Part shown: positions 9,439 through 18,163 of the stretch, piece by piece
Position numbering within the stretch: position 1 is the first letter of the stretch
Layout of the letters: each line of letters begins with the position of its first letter
Assembly: GCA_003211235.1 (NCBI GenBank)
Contig: QCTG01000002.1
Span: 23,254 to 87,253, forward strand
DNA from: Synechococcus sp. AG-673-B04
Lineage (GTDB): Bacteria; Cyanobacteriota; Cyanobacteriia; PCC-6307; Cyanobiaceae
Direction of reading: 5' to 3'
Length of the DNA: 64,000 nt
Program-made: the position numbers and the translations under genes
The notes under the pieces: generated by a model
The model's input: only the letters and a program-made list of their open reading frames with translations
What the model was told of the DNA's origin: nothing
Database searches by the model: none

Positions 9439-10326
9439 TCAGGATCCCATGACCGTGACTTCCGGTGCACCGAAATCCTCGCCGGAAAGAGGTTTCACCT
9501 GGCCCAGAACCTCAACAATGGCGTTGTGCAGCTTCGGCCCCGACGCCACCACACGTCCTTCCTGCAGGGAAAACGTCTGGCCGTTGTAATCGCTGATCGT
9601 TCCTCCAGCGAGTTCCACAAGCGCCACTCCGGCTGCCAGGTCCCAAGGGGCAAGACCGCGCTCCCAGTAACCGTCCTGACGACCGGCGGCTACGAAAGCC
9701 AGATCAACGGCAGCGGCCCCTCCGCGGCGAACGCCCCTGGTGCGATGGGTGAACCAGCAGAACTCGGCATAGTTGTTGTCCAATCGCTCATGCCGGTCGT
9801 AGGCGAAGCCCGTTACCAGCAGAGCATCGTCCAACCGCGAGCAATCCGTCACCCGAATGGGTTGATCGTTGCAGTGAGCTCCTAAACCGGGTGCTCCCCA
9901 GTAGGTCTCCCGGAGGAAGGGCACAGTGATGGCCCCCAACACGGGCTGCTGTTGATATGTCAGACCGATTGAAGTGGCAAAGAACGGATAGCCATGGGCG
10001 AAGTTCGTGGTGCCGTCGAGCGGGTCGACGCACCAACGCAGACCATCCTGAGAGCCCTCGGCACCGCTCTCTTCCGCCAGTACTGCAATGGTTGGTGTCT
10101 GCTCAGCCAGAACGTCCAGAACGATGCGTTCGGCGGCGAGGTCTGCATTGGTGACCAGATCACCTTGACGTCCCTTGCTTTCAATAGATGAGAGTTGGCC
10201 GTAGTGGAGCATCAGTTCAGCTCCACCGCGCTCGGCGGCTGTGCGAGCGACTTGAACCAGATGGTTGAGCTGCTCGGCTGTCAGTTGGGCAGCCTGCGCT
10301 GCATCTGCACAGTTCATCGACGGCAT
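9439..10326 (-). CDS. Inositol-monophosphatase family phosphatase
   Basis: This 295-residue Mg-dependent, Li-sensitive-type phosphatase has the metal-site signatures EESGAE (residues 85-90), [12 protein letters not shown] (98-109) and the C-terminal PWDLAAG motif. Members hydrolyse inositol-1-phosphate, histidinol phosphate, PAP or fructose-bisphosphate, and the substrate cannot be fixed from these motifs. Its position next to hisZ makes a histidinol-phosphatase role conceivable but unproven. Start ATG at 10326 ([11 protein letters not shown]), with an alternative ATG three codons in. It lies 4 bp downstream of the [2Fe-2S] ferredoxin gene, so the two are probably one transcript. Confidence 0.85.
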   Translation of the reverse strand: MPSMNCADAAQAAQLTAEQLNHLVQVARTAAERGGAELMLHYGQLSSIESKGRQGDLVTNADLAAERIVLDVLAEQTPTIAVLAEESGAEGSQDGLRWCVDPLDGTTNFAHGYPFFATSIGLTYQQQPVLGAITVPFLRETYWGAPGLGAHCNDQPIRVTDCSRLDDALLVTGFAYDRHERLDNNYAEFCWFTHRTRGVRRGGAAAVDLAFVAAGRQDGYWERGLAPWDLAAGVALVELAGGTISDYNGQTFSLQEGRVVASGPKLHNAIVEVLGQVKPLSGEDFGAPEVTVMGS

Positions 10327-10330
10327 GGCT

Positions 10331-10714
10331 TCAGTCTCTCCAGGTCTCCAGTTCTTCGAGGGGAATGTCCCGGGTGACTGAACCGCGGCCGAAATGGCGA
10401 CCGAACTGCAGGTCGTACACCTCGTCTTCGTCCTGTGTTTCCGCTTCCAGCGGAGCGATCGCCCGTGCCACACAGAGAAGGCCGTAGCCACGGGCCCGAA
10501 GTTCCCTCGAAAGGCCCATGGCTTCGTGTTGATCGAGTTCGCCGCTTTGCACCCGTACTGCACAGCTGGTGCAACAGCCGTTTCGACATGAAAACGGCAA
10601 GGGATCACCCTGACGCTCAAAGCTCTGGAGAATGTATTCACCCTCCTCGACAAGGTGGCTGATGGTGCGGTTCTCCTGGCGCCAATGAATGGTGATTCGG
10701 TGTCTGGGGCGCAT
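10331..10714 (-). CDS. Plant-type [2Fe-2S] ferredoxin
   Basis: This 127-residue electron carrier has the plant-type cluster ligands C43-x4-C48-x2-C51 and C81 (segments SCRNGCCTSC and GLLCVARA). It is longer than photosynthetic PetF and has a basic N-terminus (MRPRHRITIHWRQ) and an acidic C-terminal tail, so it is probably a specialised ferredoxin rather than the main photosystem I acceptor. Start ATG at 10714 matches the beginning of the ferredoxin fold. A longer in-frame reading would run into the tRNA-Ser on the opposite strand. Translation probably continues into the phosphatase gene 4 bp downstream. Confidence 0.85.
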   Translation of the reverse strand: MRPRHRITIHWRQENRTISHLVEEGEYILQSFERQGDPLPFSCRNGCCTSCAVRVQSGELDQHEAMGLSRELRARGYGLLCVARAIAPLEAETQDEDEVYDLQFGRHFGRGSVTRDIPLEELETWRD

Positions 10715-10768
10715 GTAGTGCCGCTGGGAACACCCTGCTACATTGACACCTGCCCCATTCATGCCGGT

Positions 10769-10855
10769 GGAGAGCTGGCCGAGTGGTCGAAGGCGCAGCA
10801 CTGGAAATGCTGTATAGGGGCAACTCTATCGAGGGTTCGAATCCCTCGCTCTCCG
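10769..10855 (+). tRNA. tRNA-Ser(GGA)
   Basis: The 87-nt cloverleaf is readable by eye. The acceptor stem GGAGAGC pairs with GCTCTCC at 10848-10854, followed by discriminator G. The D-arm contains GAGTGGTCGAAGGC. The anticodon stem CAGCA/TGCTG encloses the loop CTGGAAA with anticodon GGA. A long variable arm (about TATAGGGGCAACTCTATC) is typical of class II serine tRNAs. The T-arm GAGGG-TTCGAAT-CCCTC closes the structure. CCA is not encoded. Confidence 0.97.
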
Positions 10856-10859
10856 CTTC

Positions 10860-10887
10860 TCCGATCCTTAGAGATCGGATTTTTTTT
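10860..10887 (+). terminator. Rho-independent terminator after tRNA-Ser
   Basis: A perfect 7-bp stem TCCGATC/GATCGGA (10860-10866 and 10873-10879) with a 6-nt loop CTTAGA is followed directly by eight T residues. It begins five bases after the tRNA end. Confidence 0.93.
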
Positions 10888-10973
10888 GTCGATGTCCAAT
10901 TTGTGGTGGCTTGAAATAATGTGCAATTAGATGTTTTCGCGTTGACAGTTGATCTGATTCATTCAGACCCGGT

Positions 10974-11795
10974 TCAACCGAATCGACCAGACACATAATC
11001 TTGCGTCACTTGTTGCTGCGGGGAATTGAAGATCTTTTCAGTTTCATTAAATTCGACCAGGTAACCCACTTTTCCGGTTCCCCCTTCCACTGATTCAGCA
11101 TTGAAAAAGGCGGTCATGTCACTGACTCTGACTGCCTGCTGCATGTTGTGAGTAACGATCACAATCGTGAAGCTTTTTTTGAGTTCATGCATCGTTTCCT
11201 CAATCTTCAGGGTCGAGATCGGATCCAGGGCAGAACATGGTTCATCCATGAGAATGACTTCCGGCTGGATGGCAATCGTTCTTGCAATGCAGAGGCGCTG
11301 CTGTTGACCACCGGATAGGGAATATCCACTTTCGCTCAGTTTGTCTTTGCACTCATCCCATACAGCTGCCTGGCGTAGAGATCGCTCCACCAATTCATCC
11401 ATCTCTCCGGTGTAGCCATTGATCCTGGCGCCGAACGCGATGTTTTCATAAATACTTTTAGGGAATGGATTGGGTTGTTGAAACACCATTCCGATGCGAC
11501 GACGGACCTCTACGGGATCAACATTGGGTCCGTAGAGATCAACCCCATCAAACAAGACGCGGCCTTTGAGCGTGCACCCTTCAATTAAGTCGTTCATCCG
11601 GTTCAGCGCTCGCAAAACCGTTGACTTGCCACAGCCTGATGGCCCGATGAAAGCCGTTACTTTCCCTTTTGGAATATCGCAGAACACGTTCTTGACGGCT
11701 TCGTTAGATCCATAGCTGATGGTCGCGTTCTGCAGCGAAAGTACGGGCTCGCTGGACAGCTCGATCTCCTCGGTTTGGTTGGTGGAAAGAGTCAT
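10974..11795 (-). CDS. pstB: Phosphate ABC transporter ATP-binding protein
   Basis: This 273-residue ATPase drives high-affinity phosphate import with PstC/PstA. Walker A is GPSGCGKST (51-59), the signature LSGGQQQR begins at residue 160, and Walker B ends [11 protein letters not shown] (about 182-192). The PstB-specific [14 protein letters not shown] segment (about 105-118) separates it from other ABC ATPases. It lies 58 bp downstream of pstA and is last in the operon. No phosphate-binding protein (PstS) or PhoU gene is in the window, so the binding protein must be encoded elsewhere. Confidence 0.96.
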   Translation of the reverse strand: MTLSTNQTEEIELSSEPVLSLQNATISYGSNEAVKNVFCDIPKGKVTAFIGPSGCGKSTVLRALNRMNDLIEGCTLKGRVLFDGVDLYGPNVDPVEVRRRIGMVFQQPNPFPKSIYENIAFGARINGYTGEMDELVERSLRQAAVWDECKDKLSESGYSLSGGQQQRLCIARTIAIQPEVILMDEPCSALDPISTLKIEETMHELKKSFTIVIVTHNMQQAVRVSDMTAFFNAESVEGGTGKVGYLVEFNETEKIFNSPQQQVTQDYVSGRFG

Positions 11796-11853
11796 GGCTG
11801 AGAACAGTTACTGCTGAGGAGATTGCAAGCTGAATGGTGTTAATGACTGTTGA

Positions 11854-12771
11854 TCATCTTGATGCGAATCGGCCCAGCCAACGGGACAATAAATTGAGGA
11901 ATAGAATCATTGCCACGAGTACAAAGGATGCTGACCATGCGAGCTGGTTGTGAAATTCATAGGGCATGATCGCGAAGTTGTAAATAAGAACCGAGAGGGA
12001 TGCAATCGGTGCAAGTAATCCATCTCCGCTGACTAAGTCCGACCAATAGGGAGAAAATAAAGCTGTAAAAATAAGCGGTGCAGTCTCTCCAGCAGCCCTT
12101 GCAATGGAGAGCACCACGCCGGTTGCAATGGGTGTAAAAGCTGTCGGCAATGTAATCTGCGCGATCATCACAAAACGGGATGCACCAATTCCCAGTACAG
12201 CGCGGCGTAGATCATCGGGTACAAGCTTGAGCCCTTCGTCGGTGGTTTTGATCACGGTTGGCAACATCAAGATCGCCAGAGCCATTCCTCCTGCCAGGGC
12301 GCTGTATGCATTTCCGAAGAGCACCCGGCTCGTCACGATTGTGCCGTAAATGAATACACCCGCGATGATTGATGGCACTCCCGATAACACGTTAGTGCCA
12401 AAGCGTATGAACTGTGCGAACCACCCACTGCGTGAATATTCAGCTAGAAAAATTCCACCACCCACACCAACCGGGATTGCAATCAATGCGGCAACGAGGG
12501 TCACAACCATTGTGCCGACAATCGCATTGGCAATTCCACCACCCTCCAAACCAGGCGGTGGGGGAAGTTCGGTCAATAAGTTGAGGCCGAGGGTGCTGCC
12601 CCCCTTGATCAACACATAACCAAGAACAAGCACCAGCGGCAGAACAGCAATGCCTGAAAAGAGGGCGGCAACAACCGTGAGGACACGACTGCCGACATTC
12701 CGTGCCGCCCTTGGTTGGTAGGAGAGATCTGGCAGCCCGTCCGTTGTGCGTCGAGAGGATGTGAAGGACAT
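11854..12771 (-). CDS. pstA: Phosphate ABC transporter permease PstA
   Basis: This 305-residue membrane protein has six predicted helices and forms the phosphate channel with PstC. Family-typical segments include the glycine-rich IPVGVGGGIFLAEY stretch, NVLSGVPSIIAGVF, and VIKTTDEGLKLVP followed by AVLGIGASR (the EAA-like ATPase contact). The ATG at 12771 lies one base after the pstC stop codon, so translation is very likely coupled. About 47-52 percent of bases in sampled stretches are G or C, lower than in most neighbouring genes. Confidence 0.95.
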   Translation of the reverse strand: MSFTSSRRTTDGLPDLSYQPRAARNVGSRVLTVVAALFSGIAVLPLVLVLGYVLIKGGSTLGLNLLTELPPPPGLEGGGIANAIVGTMVVTLVAALIAIPVGVGGGIFLAEYSRSGWFAQFIRFGTNVLSGVPSIIAGVFIYGTIVTSRVLFGNAYSALAGGMALAILMLPTVIKTTDEGLKLVPDDLRRAVLGIGASRFVMIAQITLPTAFTPIATGVVLSIARAAGETAPLIFTALFSPYWSDLVSGDGLLAPIASLSVLIYNFAIMPYEFHNQLAWSASFVLVAMILFLNLLSRWLGRFASR

Positions 12772-12772
12772 G

Positions 12773-13723
12773 TCAGTACTTAAGGCTGAGACGTTTAACC
12801 AACCACCGAGCCATCACATTGACCCCAAGGGTCAGAACAATCAACACGAATGCTGCATACATGAGCGATGACACCTGTGACCCATCCGCTTCGCCGAACT
12901 GATTGGCAAGCATTGCGGCAATGGTGTTGCCGGGAGCCAGCAGTGAAAAGCTGAAATTGTTGGAATTGCCGATGATCATCGTGACGGCCATGGTTTCGCC
13001 CATGGCTCGACCGAGGGCAAGCATCACACCGCCCACGATGCCTGAGACCGCTGCCGGAAGAATCACGTTGATGATGGCCCCCCAACGGGTGGTTCCCACG
13101 CCATACGCGGCCTGGCGCAGTTTCCCTGGAACCTGATTGAGGGAGTCTCTGGAAATGGCAGTGATGATCGGAAGGATCATCACTGCCAGAATCAAAACCG
13201 CAGGGATCGTTCCGGGTCCCATCGGCGGGGTGCTGAACATCGGCAACCAATGAAAAGCCGTGTGCAGGAACTCGAGAGCTGGCCTAATGAAAGGCTCCAT
13301 CACAAAGATGGCCCACAGTCCCAGCACCACTGAGGGGATCGCTGCAAGCAGCTCAACCATCAGACCGAGCAGATTGCGGATGCTTTTGGGAATGATGTTT
13401 TCGGTGATAAAAATGGCCGTTCCCACCCCCAGCGGCACTGCGATGATGAGAGACAGCAGTGAGGTGAGCAACGTGCCGTAAATGGCAGCGCCGGCACCAT
13501 ATTCATCATCAACAGGATTCCAGTTGGAGGTCACCAGAAACTCCAACCCGTAACGACCCATTGCTTCCAGACTGCCCTGGAAGACAATGATCAAAATTGC
13601 AAAAAGAACAACTGCGACGACAGAAGCCAGGGCAATGGTGATGTTTTTGAAACCAAGGTCGACCAACTTTTCTGCAAAAGGTCGGTTTCGAAGTCGATAC
13701 AGGTGGTCCTGATCCGGAGCCAT
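12773..13723 (-). CDS. pstC: Phosphate ABC transporter permease PstC
   Basis: This 316-residue permease pairs with PstA. Visible hallmarks are IAVPLGVGTAIFITE, the helix LAAIPSVVLGLWAIFV, LPIITAISRDSLNQVP and AAYGVGTTRWG (ATPase-contact loop), and ALGRAMGETMAVTMIIGN. Start ATG at 13723 (MAPDQDHLYRLRN). It is the first gene of pstCAB and is transcribed away from dnaK across a 144-bp shared intergenic region that holds a Pho-box-like repeat. Expression is therefore expected to be induced by phosphate starvation through PhoB/SphR. Confidence 0.95.
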   Translation of the reverse strand: MAPDQDHLYRLRNRPFAEKLVDLGFKNITIALASVVAVVLFAILIIVFQGSLEAMGRYGLEFLVTSNWNPVDDEYGAGAAIYGTLLTSLLSLIIAVPLGVGTAIFITENIIPKSIRNLLGLMVELLAAIPSVVLGLWAIFVMEPFIRPALEFLHTAFHWLPMFSTPPMGPGTIPAVLILAVMILPIITAISRDSLNQVPGKLRQAAYGVGTTRWGAIINVILPAAVSGIVGGVMLALGRAMGETMAVTMIIGNSNNFSFSLLAPGNTIAAMLANQFGEADGSQVSSLMYAAFVLIVLTLGVNVMARWLVKRLSLKY

Positions 13724-13771
13724 TCCCGCGATGTCATGACCCCTTCAAGTTATCGACTGATCTGCCCAATC

Positions 13772-13790
13772 TCACTAAGGCTGGTTTAAG
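13772..13790 (-). promoter_or_regulatory. Pho-box-like direct repeat upstream of pstC
   Basis: On the minus strand this reads CTTAAACC-AGC-CTTAGTGA, two 8-bp units spaced by 3 bp (11-bp periodicity), 49 bp upstream of the pstC start. Cyanobacterial Pho boxes are tandem CTTAACCT-like octamers separated by 3 bp. The first unit matches well and the second keeps only CTTA plus weaker positions. Location and spacing support it. The second half-site is degenerate. Confidence 0.5.
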
Positions 13791-13867
13791 GCCGCAATCC
13801 ACTTTGAGTGCACTGGTCTGGTCGCTCTGGAACTGGCCGTTAACTTGGATGTTCAAAGGCTGTCGGT

Positions 13868-15856
13868 ATGGGCCGGATCGTTGGAATCGACCTGGGAACG
13901 ACCAACTCGGTTGTGGCAGTTCTCGAGGCTGGCCGTCCCCATGTGATTGCCAATGCTGAAGGCGGCCGCACAACACCTTCAGTGGTGGGGTACAGCAAGG
14001 ATCAGGAACTTGTTGTCGGTCAGCTCGCCCGACGCCAGCTCGTGCTCAGCCCACGCAACACGTTCTCCAACCTCAAACGCTTTGTTGGACGGGACTGGGA
14101 TGAACTCGAAGACAGCAGCCTGTCGGTTCCATACACCGTTCGTGCCAACGATCGCGGCCAGGTCCGGGTGCCCTGCCCGGTCACGGAACGGGAGTATGCA
14201 CCCGAGGAACTTGTGGCCAGCATCATCCGCAAACTGGTCGATGACGCGAGCACCTATTTGGGTGAACCTGTTGAAGCGGCGGTGGTCACCGTTCCTGCGT
14301 ACTTCAATGACGCCCAGCGACAGGCCACCAGGGATGCCGGCCGTCTCGCCGGTATTTCAGTTGAGCGGATCCTCAATGAACCCACAGCAGCGGCCCTTGC
14401 CTACGGCTTCGATAGAAGTGCGGTTCGTAGAGCGTTGGTGTTTGACCTCGGTGGTGGCACCTTCGATGTCTCTTTGCTGCGAATTGCCAACGGCGTTTTC
14501 GATGTAAAAGCCACCAACGGTGACACCCAGCTGGGGGGAAATGATTTTGATCAACGCATCGTTGATTGGCTTGCTGATGCTTTTGAAAAAGAGCATGGCG
14601 TGGACCTTCGTCGTGATCGTCAGGCCCTTCAGCGCCTAACCGAAGCGGCTGAGAAGGCGAAGCAGGAGTTGTCGGGCGTGATGAGCACACTCATCTCACT
14701 GCCGTTCATCGCTACCGGTGACAACGGGCCGCTTCATGTTGAAACCAGGCTGAATCGCAGCACGTTTGAAGGCCTCTGCCCGGATTTGCTCGATCGACTG
14801 CTCACTCCGGTGCAGGCGGCACTGCGGGACTCAGGCTGGGCCGCTGATGACATCGATGATGTCGTTCTTGTGGGCGGAGCAACACGCATGCCGATGGTGC
14901 AGCAGCTGGTGCGAACGCTGGTTCCACTGGATCCCTGTCAATCGGTTAATCCTGATGAGGTGGTGGCGATTGGTGCCGCGGTCCAGGCAGGGATTCTCAC
15001 GGGCGAACTTCGGGATCTGCTTCTGAATGACGTCACACCTCTTTCCCTGGGTCTGGAGACTGTCGGTGGGTTGATGAAGGTTTTGATTCCCAGGAACACT
15101 CCCATCCCTGTGCGTCAGTCGGATGTTTTCAGCACCTCAGAGACCAATCAGTCCTCCGTTGAAATTCACGTGTGGCAAGGGGAGCGTCAGATGGCGGCTG
15201 ACAACAAATCCCTGGGACGGTTCCGCCTTTCCGGGATTCCTCCCGCCCCGCGCGGCGTTCCTCAAGTGCAGGTGGCCTTTGATATCGATGCCAACGGCCT
15301 GCTGCAGGTCAGTGCGACGGACCGCACCACGGGCCGTAAGCAATCGGTATCCATTCAGGGCGGATCCAATCTCAATGAAGATGAGGTGACAGCTCTGCTG
15401 GCTGAGGCGGAAGCGCGGGCCGATGAAGACCGCCGCAAACGCAACCAGATCGAACGCAGCAACCGCGCTCAGACGCTGGTCGCTCAGGCGGAACGGCGTT
15501 TACGCGATGCAGCCCTTGAGTTGGGTCCCTATGGAGCGGAGAGGCAACAGCGTGCGGTGGAAATGGCGATGCGCGATGTGCAGGACTGTCTCGCCCAGGA
15601 CGACCTGCAGGAACTCGATCTCTGTGTAAGCGGACTGGAAGAAGCTCTGTTTGGTCTGAACCGTCGTTTGTCGGCGGAGCGACAGGTGGATGGCAATCCC
15701 CTACAGGGAATTCGCAGCACCCTCGGATCCCTCAAGGACGAGCTGTTTGCTGACGACTGGGAGGATGACCCGTGGGCTGCCCCCAGTCGCGGCCCCCGCG
15801 ATCGGGGCATGGGCCGACGGGATTCCGATCCCTGGGACGATGACTTCTACCGCTGA
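13868..15856 (+). CDS. dnaK: DnaK-type Hsp70 chaperone (paralogue)
   Basis: This 662-residue Hsp70 has an ATPase domain (GIDLGTTNS at 6-14, VVTVPAYFNDAQRQATRDAG, NEPTAAALAYGF, VFDLGGGTFDVS) and a substrate-binding domain containing DVTPLSLGLETVGG and IPRNTPIPV. The C-terminus is unusual. The helical lid is followed by a short Arg/Gly/Asp/Trp-rich tail ending DPWDDDFYR instead of the EEVD-like end of canonical DnaK. Cyanobacteria carry several DnaKs, and this one is paired with its own J-protein gene, which starts 17 bp before its stop codon. I cannot assign the paralogue number from sequence alone. No CIRCE operator is visible upstream. Confidence 0.93.
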   Translation: MGRIVGIDLGTTNSVVAVLEAGRPHVIANAEGGRTTPSVVGYSKDQELVVGQLARRQLVLSPRNTFSNLKRFVGRDWDELEDSSLSVPYTVRANDRGQVRVPCPVTEREYAPEELVASIIRKLVDDASTYLGEPVEAAVVTVPAYFNDAQRQATRDAGRLAGISVERILNEPTAAALAYGFDRSAVRRALVFDLGGGTFDVSLLRIANGVFDVKATNGDTQLGGNDFDQRIVDWLADAFEKEHGVDLRRDRQALQRLTEAAEKAKQELSGVMSTLISLPFIATGDNGPLHVETRLNRSTFEGLCPDLLDRLLTPVQAALRDSGWAADDIDDVVLVGGATRMPMVQQLVRTLVPLDPCQSVNPDEVVAIGAAVQAGILTGELRDLLLNDVTPLSLGLETVGGLMKVLIPRNTPIPVRQSDVFSTSETNQSSVEIHVWQGERQMAADNKSLGRFRLSGIPPAPRGVPQVQVAFDIDANGLLQVSATDRTTGRKQSVSIQGGSNLNEDEVTALLAEAEARADEDRRKRNQIERSNRAQTLVAQAERRLRDAALELGPYGAERQQRAVEMAMRDVQDCLAQDDLQELDLCVSGLEEALFGLNRRLSAERQVDGNPLQGIRSTLGSLKDELFADDWEDDPWAAPSRGPRDRGMGRRDSDPWDDDFYR

Positions 15857-16739
15857 TCCTGATTACTGGTCGCTTCTGGGGCTTCGGGCTGACGCCGGCG
15901 CCGACCAGTTGAAGCGGGCGTTCAGGCGTGAGGCACGGCGCTGGCATCCCGATCTCAATGGCAATGACCCTGTCGCCGAGGAACGGTTCAAGCTCGTTAA
16001 TGAGGCCTATGCCGTTCTTAGTGATCCGAGACGTCGCCGCGCCTGGGAGCAGGGTGTTAATGGTGTTGGCTCCGTGGTTACAGACCCTTTTGCCACGGGA
16101 TTTCCGTCATTTGACGAGTATCTCGATGCTGTTCTTGGTCTGCCGGTGGATCCCAAGCCGTGGCCCCAGGACCCGCCCGACCGGACGGTGGAACCTCCCG
16201 TAGCCTCTCCGCCGCCGCCGCCGCCGGTGCGCGCTGATGAGGATGTCGAATCAGTGGTTGATCTCACTCCCGAGCAGGCTCTTCATGGCACCACGGTGGA
16301 ACTGAGCCTTGCCGATGGAACGGTGATCGAGCTTCAGACCCCTCCTCAGGCTGGTGATGGATGGCGTTTACGACTGGAAGGTGTTGCTGCAGGGGGGCGC
16401 GACCATTTTCTCCAGCTGCGGGTGGTGACTCCGGAGGGTCTCCGTATTGATGGTCTGAGAGTTCACTACCGCCTGGAGCTGTTTCCACCGGATGCGGCAC
16501 TTGGGTGTGCGGTCGATGTTCCAACGTTGGATGGAACGGTCACGCTTCAGGTTCCACCGGGCTCGTCCAGTGGACGCCTGCTGCGTCTCCGCGGTCGTGG
16601 ACTTCAGGATGAGACCGATGAACGCAGCGGCGATCAACTGGTTGAGATCGTTGTGGTGATCCCAGCCGATCTCGGTGATGCGGAATGTGCGCTGTACAGG
16701 CGACTGCAGGAGCTTGCCGCCGAAGCCGATCAGCTTTGA
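15840..16739 (+). CDS. J-domain co-chaperone (DnaJ C-terminal type, no zinc finger)
   Basis: This 299-residue protein starts with a J-domain (DYWSLLGL at 8-15, HPD at 36-38, KLVNEAYAVLSD). A linker containing a run of prolines (PPPPPPV) follows. Two DnaJ-C beta-barrel domains then carry VDLTPEQALHGTTVEL and VDVPTLDGTVTLQVPPGSSSGRLLRLRGRG. There is no cysteine-rich zinc finger, so it is a type II/CbpA-like co-chaperone. The ATG at 15840 overlaps the end of dnaK by 17 bp in another frame, so it is almost certainly the dedicated partner of the preceding DnaK. Longer in-frame starts inside dnaK are not supported. Confidence 0.92.
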   Translation: MTSTADPDYWSLLGLRADAGADQLKRAFRREARRWHPDLNGNDPVAEERFKLVNEAYAVLSDPRRRRAWEQGVNGVGSVVTDPFATGFPSFDEYLDAVLGLPVDPKPWPQDPPDRTVEPPVASPPPPPPVRADEDVESVVDLTPEQALHGTTVELSLADGTVIELQTPPQAGDGWRLRLEGVAAGGRDHFLQLRVVTPEGLRIDGLRVHYRLELFPPDAALGCAVDVPTLDGTVTLQVPPGSSSGRLLRLRGRGLQDETDERSGDQLVEIVVVIPADLGDAECALYRRLQELAAEADQL

Positions 16740-16782
16740 ATTGAATCGATGAGAGACTCCGGATTGTTCCGGACCACTGCCG

Positions 16783-17208
16783 ATGCGCGTCAACGTGTTG
16801 CTGTTCGATGCCGGTACCGACAGCGAAGGCATCCATTCCCTGGAGATCTCCGGACGAACTGTGGTGCTGTTGTTCGAGAACAGTGAAGACGCTGAGCGTT
16901 ATGCAGGGCTTCTCGAAGCTCAGGATTTTCCCGTGCCCACGGTGGAATCACTTGAAAAAGAAGATGTGGAGTTTTTCTGTCGTGAAGCCGGTTATGAGGC
17001 TCGTTTCATCGAATCCGGTTTCGTTCCCGAATCCGATGAAGAGCGCATGTTCATGGCTCCTCCAGAGGCCAATCGTGATGTGAGCAACTGGAAGGACTCT
17101 GAGGATGAGACCGCAGAGTCGACGGAGGTCTCCGATTCTTCTCCGCCTGAACCAGGGGATAACCCGGAACTCGATGCACTCCGGCGCCGACTGGAGGGGC
17201 TGCTCTGA
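16783..17208 (+). CDS. DUF3110 domain protein
   Basis: This 141-residue protein has an N-terminal DUF3110 domain (RVNVLLFDAGTDSEGIHSLEI, shown as VNVLLFDAGTDSEGIHSL), a small alpha/beta fold restricted to cyanobacteria and plastids. A long acidic, Ser/Glu/Pro-rich, probably disordered tail (about residues 95-125) and a short C-terminal helix (ELDALRRRLEGLL) follow. The function of the family is not established. It lies 43 bp after the J-protein gene and 4 bp before murQ on the same strand, so it may be read through from the chaperone operon. Confidence 0.82.
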   Translation: MRVNVLLFDAGTDSEGIHSLEISGRTVVLLFENSEDAERYAGLLEAQDFPVPTVESLEKEDVEFFCREAGYEARFIESGFVPESDEERMFMAPPEANRDVSNWKDSEDETAESTEVSDSSPPEPGDNPELDALRRRLEGLL

Positions 17209-17212
17209 ATCC

Positions 17213-18163
17213 ATGGCTGGTTTCGATCCATCCCTTCAACCCTCGGACTCCCGCGGTCATCTGCTGACCGAGCAGAGCAACGAACGCAGCTCAAAGCTGG
17301 ATCAGCTCGATACGATCGCGCTTGTGAACCTTTTTGTGGAGGAGGACCGACGGCCTCAGGAGGCCGTTTCCGCTGCATCCCCTGTTCTTGCCAACGCGGT
17401 GGACGGCATCGTCGACCGTCTTCGCAGAGGCGGGAAGCTGTTTTATCTCGGGGCCGGCACCTCGGGTCGACTGGGTGTTCTCGATGCTGCGGAATGCCCC
17501 CCGACCTTTTGCAGCGATCCGCAGCTGGTGCAGGGCGTGCTGGCGGGTGGCGCCCCCGCTCTGTTGCGCAGCTCGGAAGGCCTTGAGGATTTGGAGGACG
17601 CCGGTCGGGCGGATCTGGAGGAACGTGGTTTCTGCTCCGATGATTGCCTGGTTGGGATCGCAGCCGGTGGTACGACGCCCTACGTCCGCGGCGGACTTCG
17701 TTATGCCCAGACGCGCGGAGCTTTGTCGATTGCCATGGCCTGTGTTCCCGCCGAGCAAGCTCCCCTGCCTTGTGACCTTGACATCCGCCTTTTGACGGGG
17801 CCGGAACTTCTGACTGGGTCGACCCGATTGAAGGCCGGGACCGCCACCAAAATGGCACTCAACATCCTCTCAACAGGAGTGATGGTGCGTCTCGGGAAGG
17901 TGTATGGCAATCGGATGGTGGATGTGTCCGCCAGCAACAGCAAATTGGTCGACCGCTCCCTGCGCATCCTTCAGGATCTTGCCGCCGTTGATCGCGGCCA
18001 TGGATTGCAGCTGTTGAACGATGCCGAGGGTTCGGTCAAGACCGCTCTGGTGATGGCTGCTGCCGGTCTGTCCTTGGATCAGGCCAAGACCCTTCTTCAG
18101 CAGCATGATCAGCAGCTGCGTCCTGCACTTCAATTTTGTGGTGCCAGTCTTTCTCAGCCCTAA
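17213..18163 (+). CDS. murQ: N-acetylmuramic acid 6-phosphate etherase
   Basis: This 316-residue SIS-domain etherase cleaves the lactyl ether of MurNAc-6-phosphate to give GlcNAc-6-phosphate, part of peptidoglycan recycling. Motifs present are HLLTEQSNERS near the N-terminus, LFYLGAGTSGRLGVLDA, AECPPTF, GIAAGGTTPYV and LKAGTATKMALNILST. The ATG at 17213 (MAGFDPSLQ) is chosen over an in-frame extension that would overlap DUF3110. Its TAA stop overlaps the mtnP TAG stop on the other strand. Confidence 0.93.
   Translation: MAGFDPSLQPSDSRGHLLTEQSNERSSKLDQLDTIALVNLFVEEDRRPQEAVSAASPVLANAVDGIVDRLRRGGKLFYLGAGTSGRLGVLDAAECPPTFCSDPQLVQGVLAGGAPALLRSSEGLEDLEDAGRADLEERGFCSDDCLVGIAAGGTTPYVRGGLRYAQTRGALSIAMACVPAEQAPLPCDLDIRLLTGPELLTGSTRLKAGTATKMALNILSTGVMVRLGKVYGNRMVDVSASNSKLVDRSLRILQDLAAVDRGHGLQLLNDAEGSVKTALVMAAAGLSLDQAKTLLQQHDQQLRPALQFCGASLSQP

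Noticed and set aside
13800..13860. CIRCE-like operator (GAGTGCACT) upstream of dnaK
   Set aside because: Only an 8-bp AGTGCACT palindrome is present. The spaced TTAGCACTC/GAGTGCTAA pair of CIRCE is absent.
17105..17212. Extended MurQ start at 17105
   Set aside because: It reads the 3' part of the DUF3110 gene in another frame and shows no similarity to MurQ.
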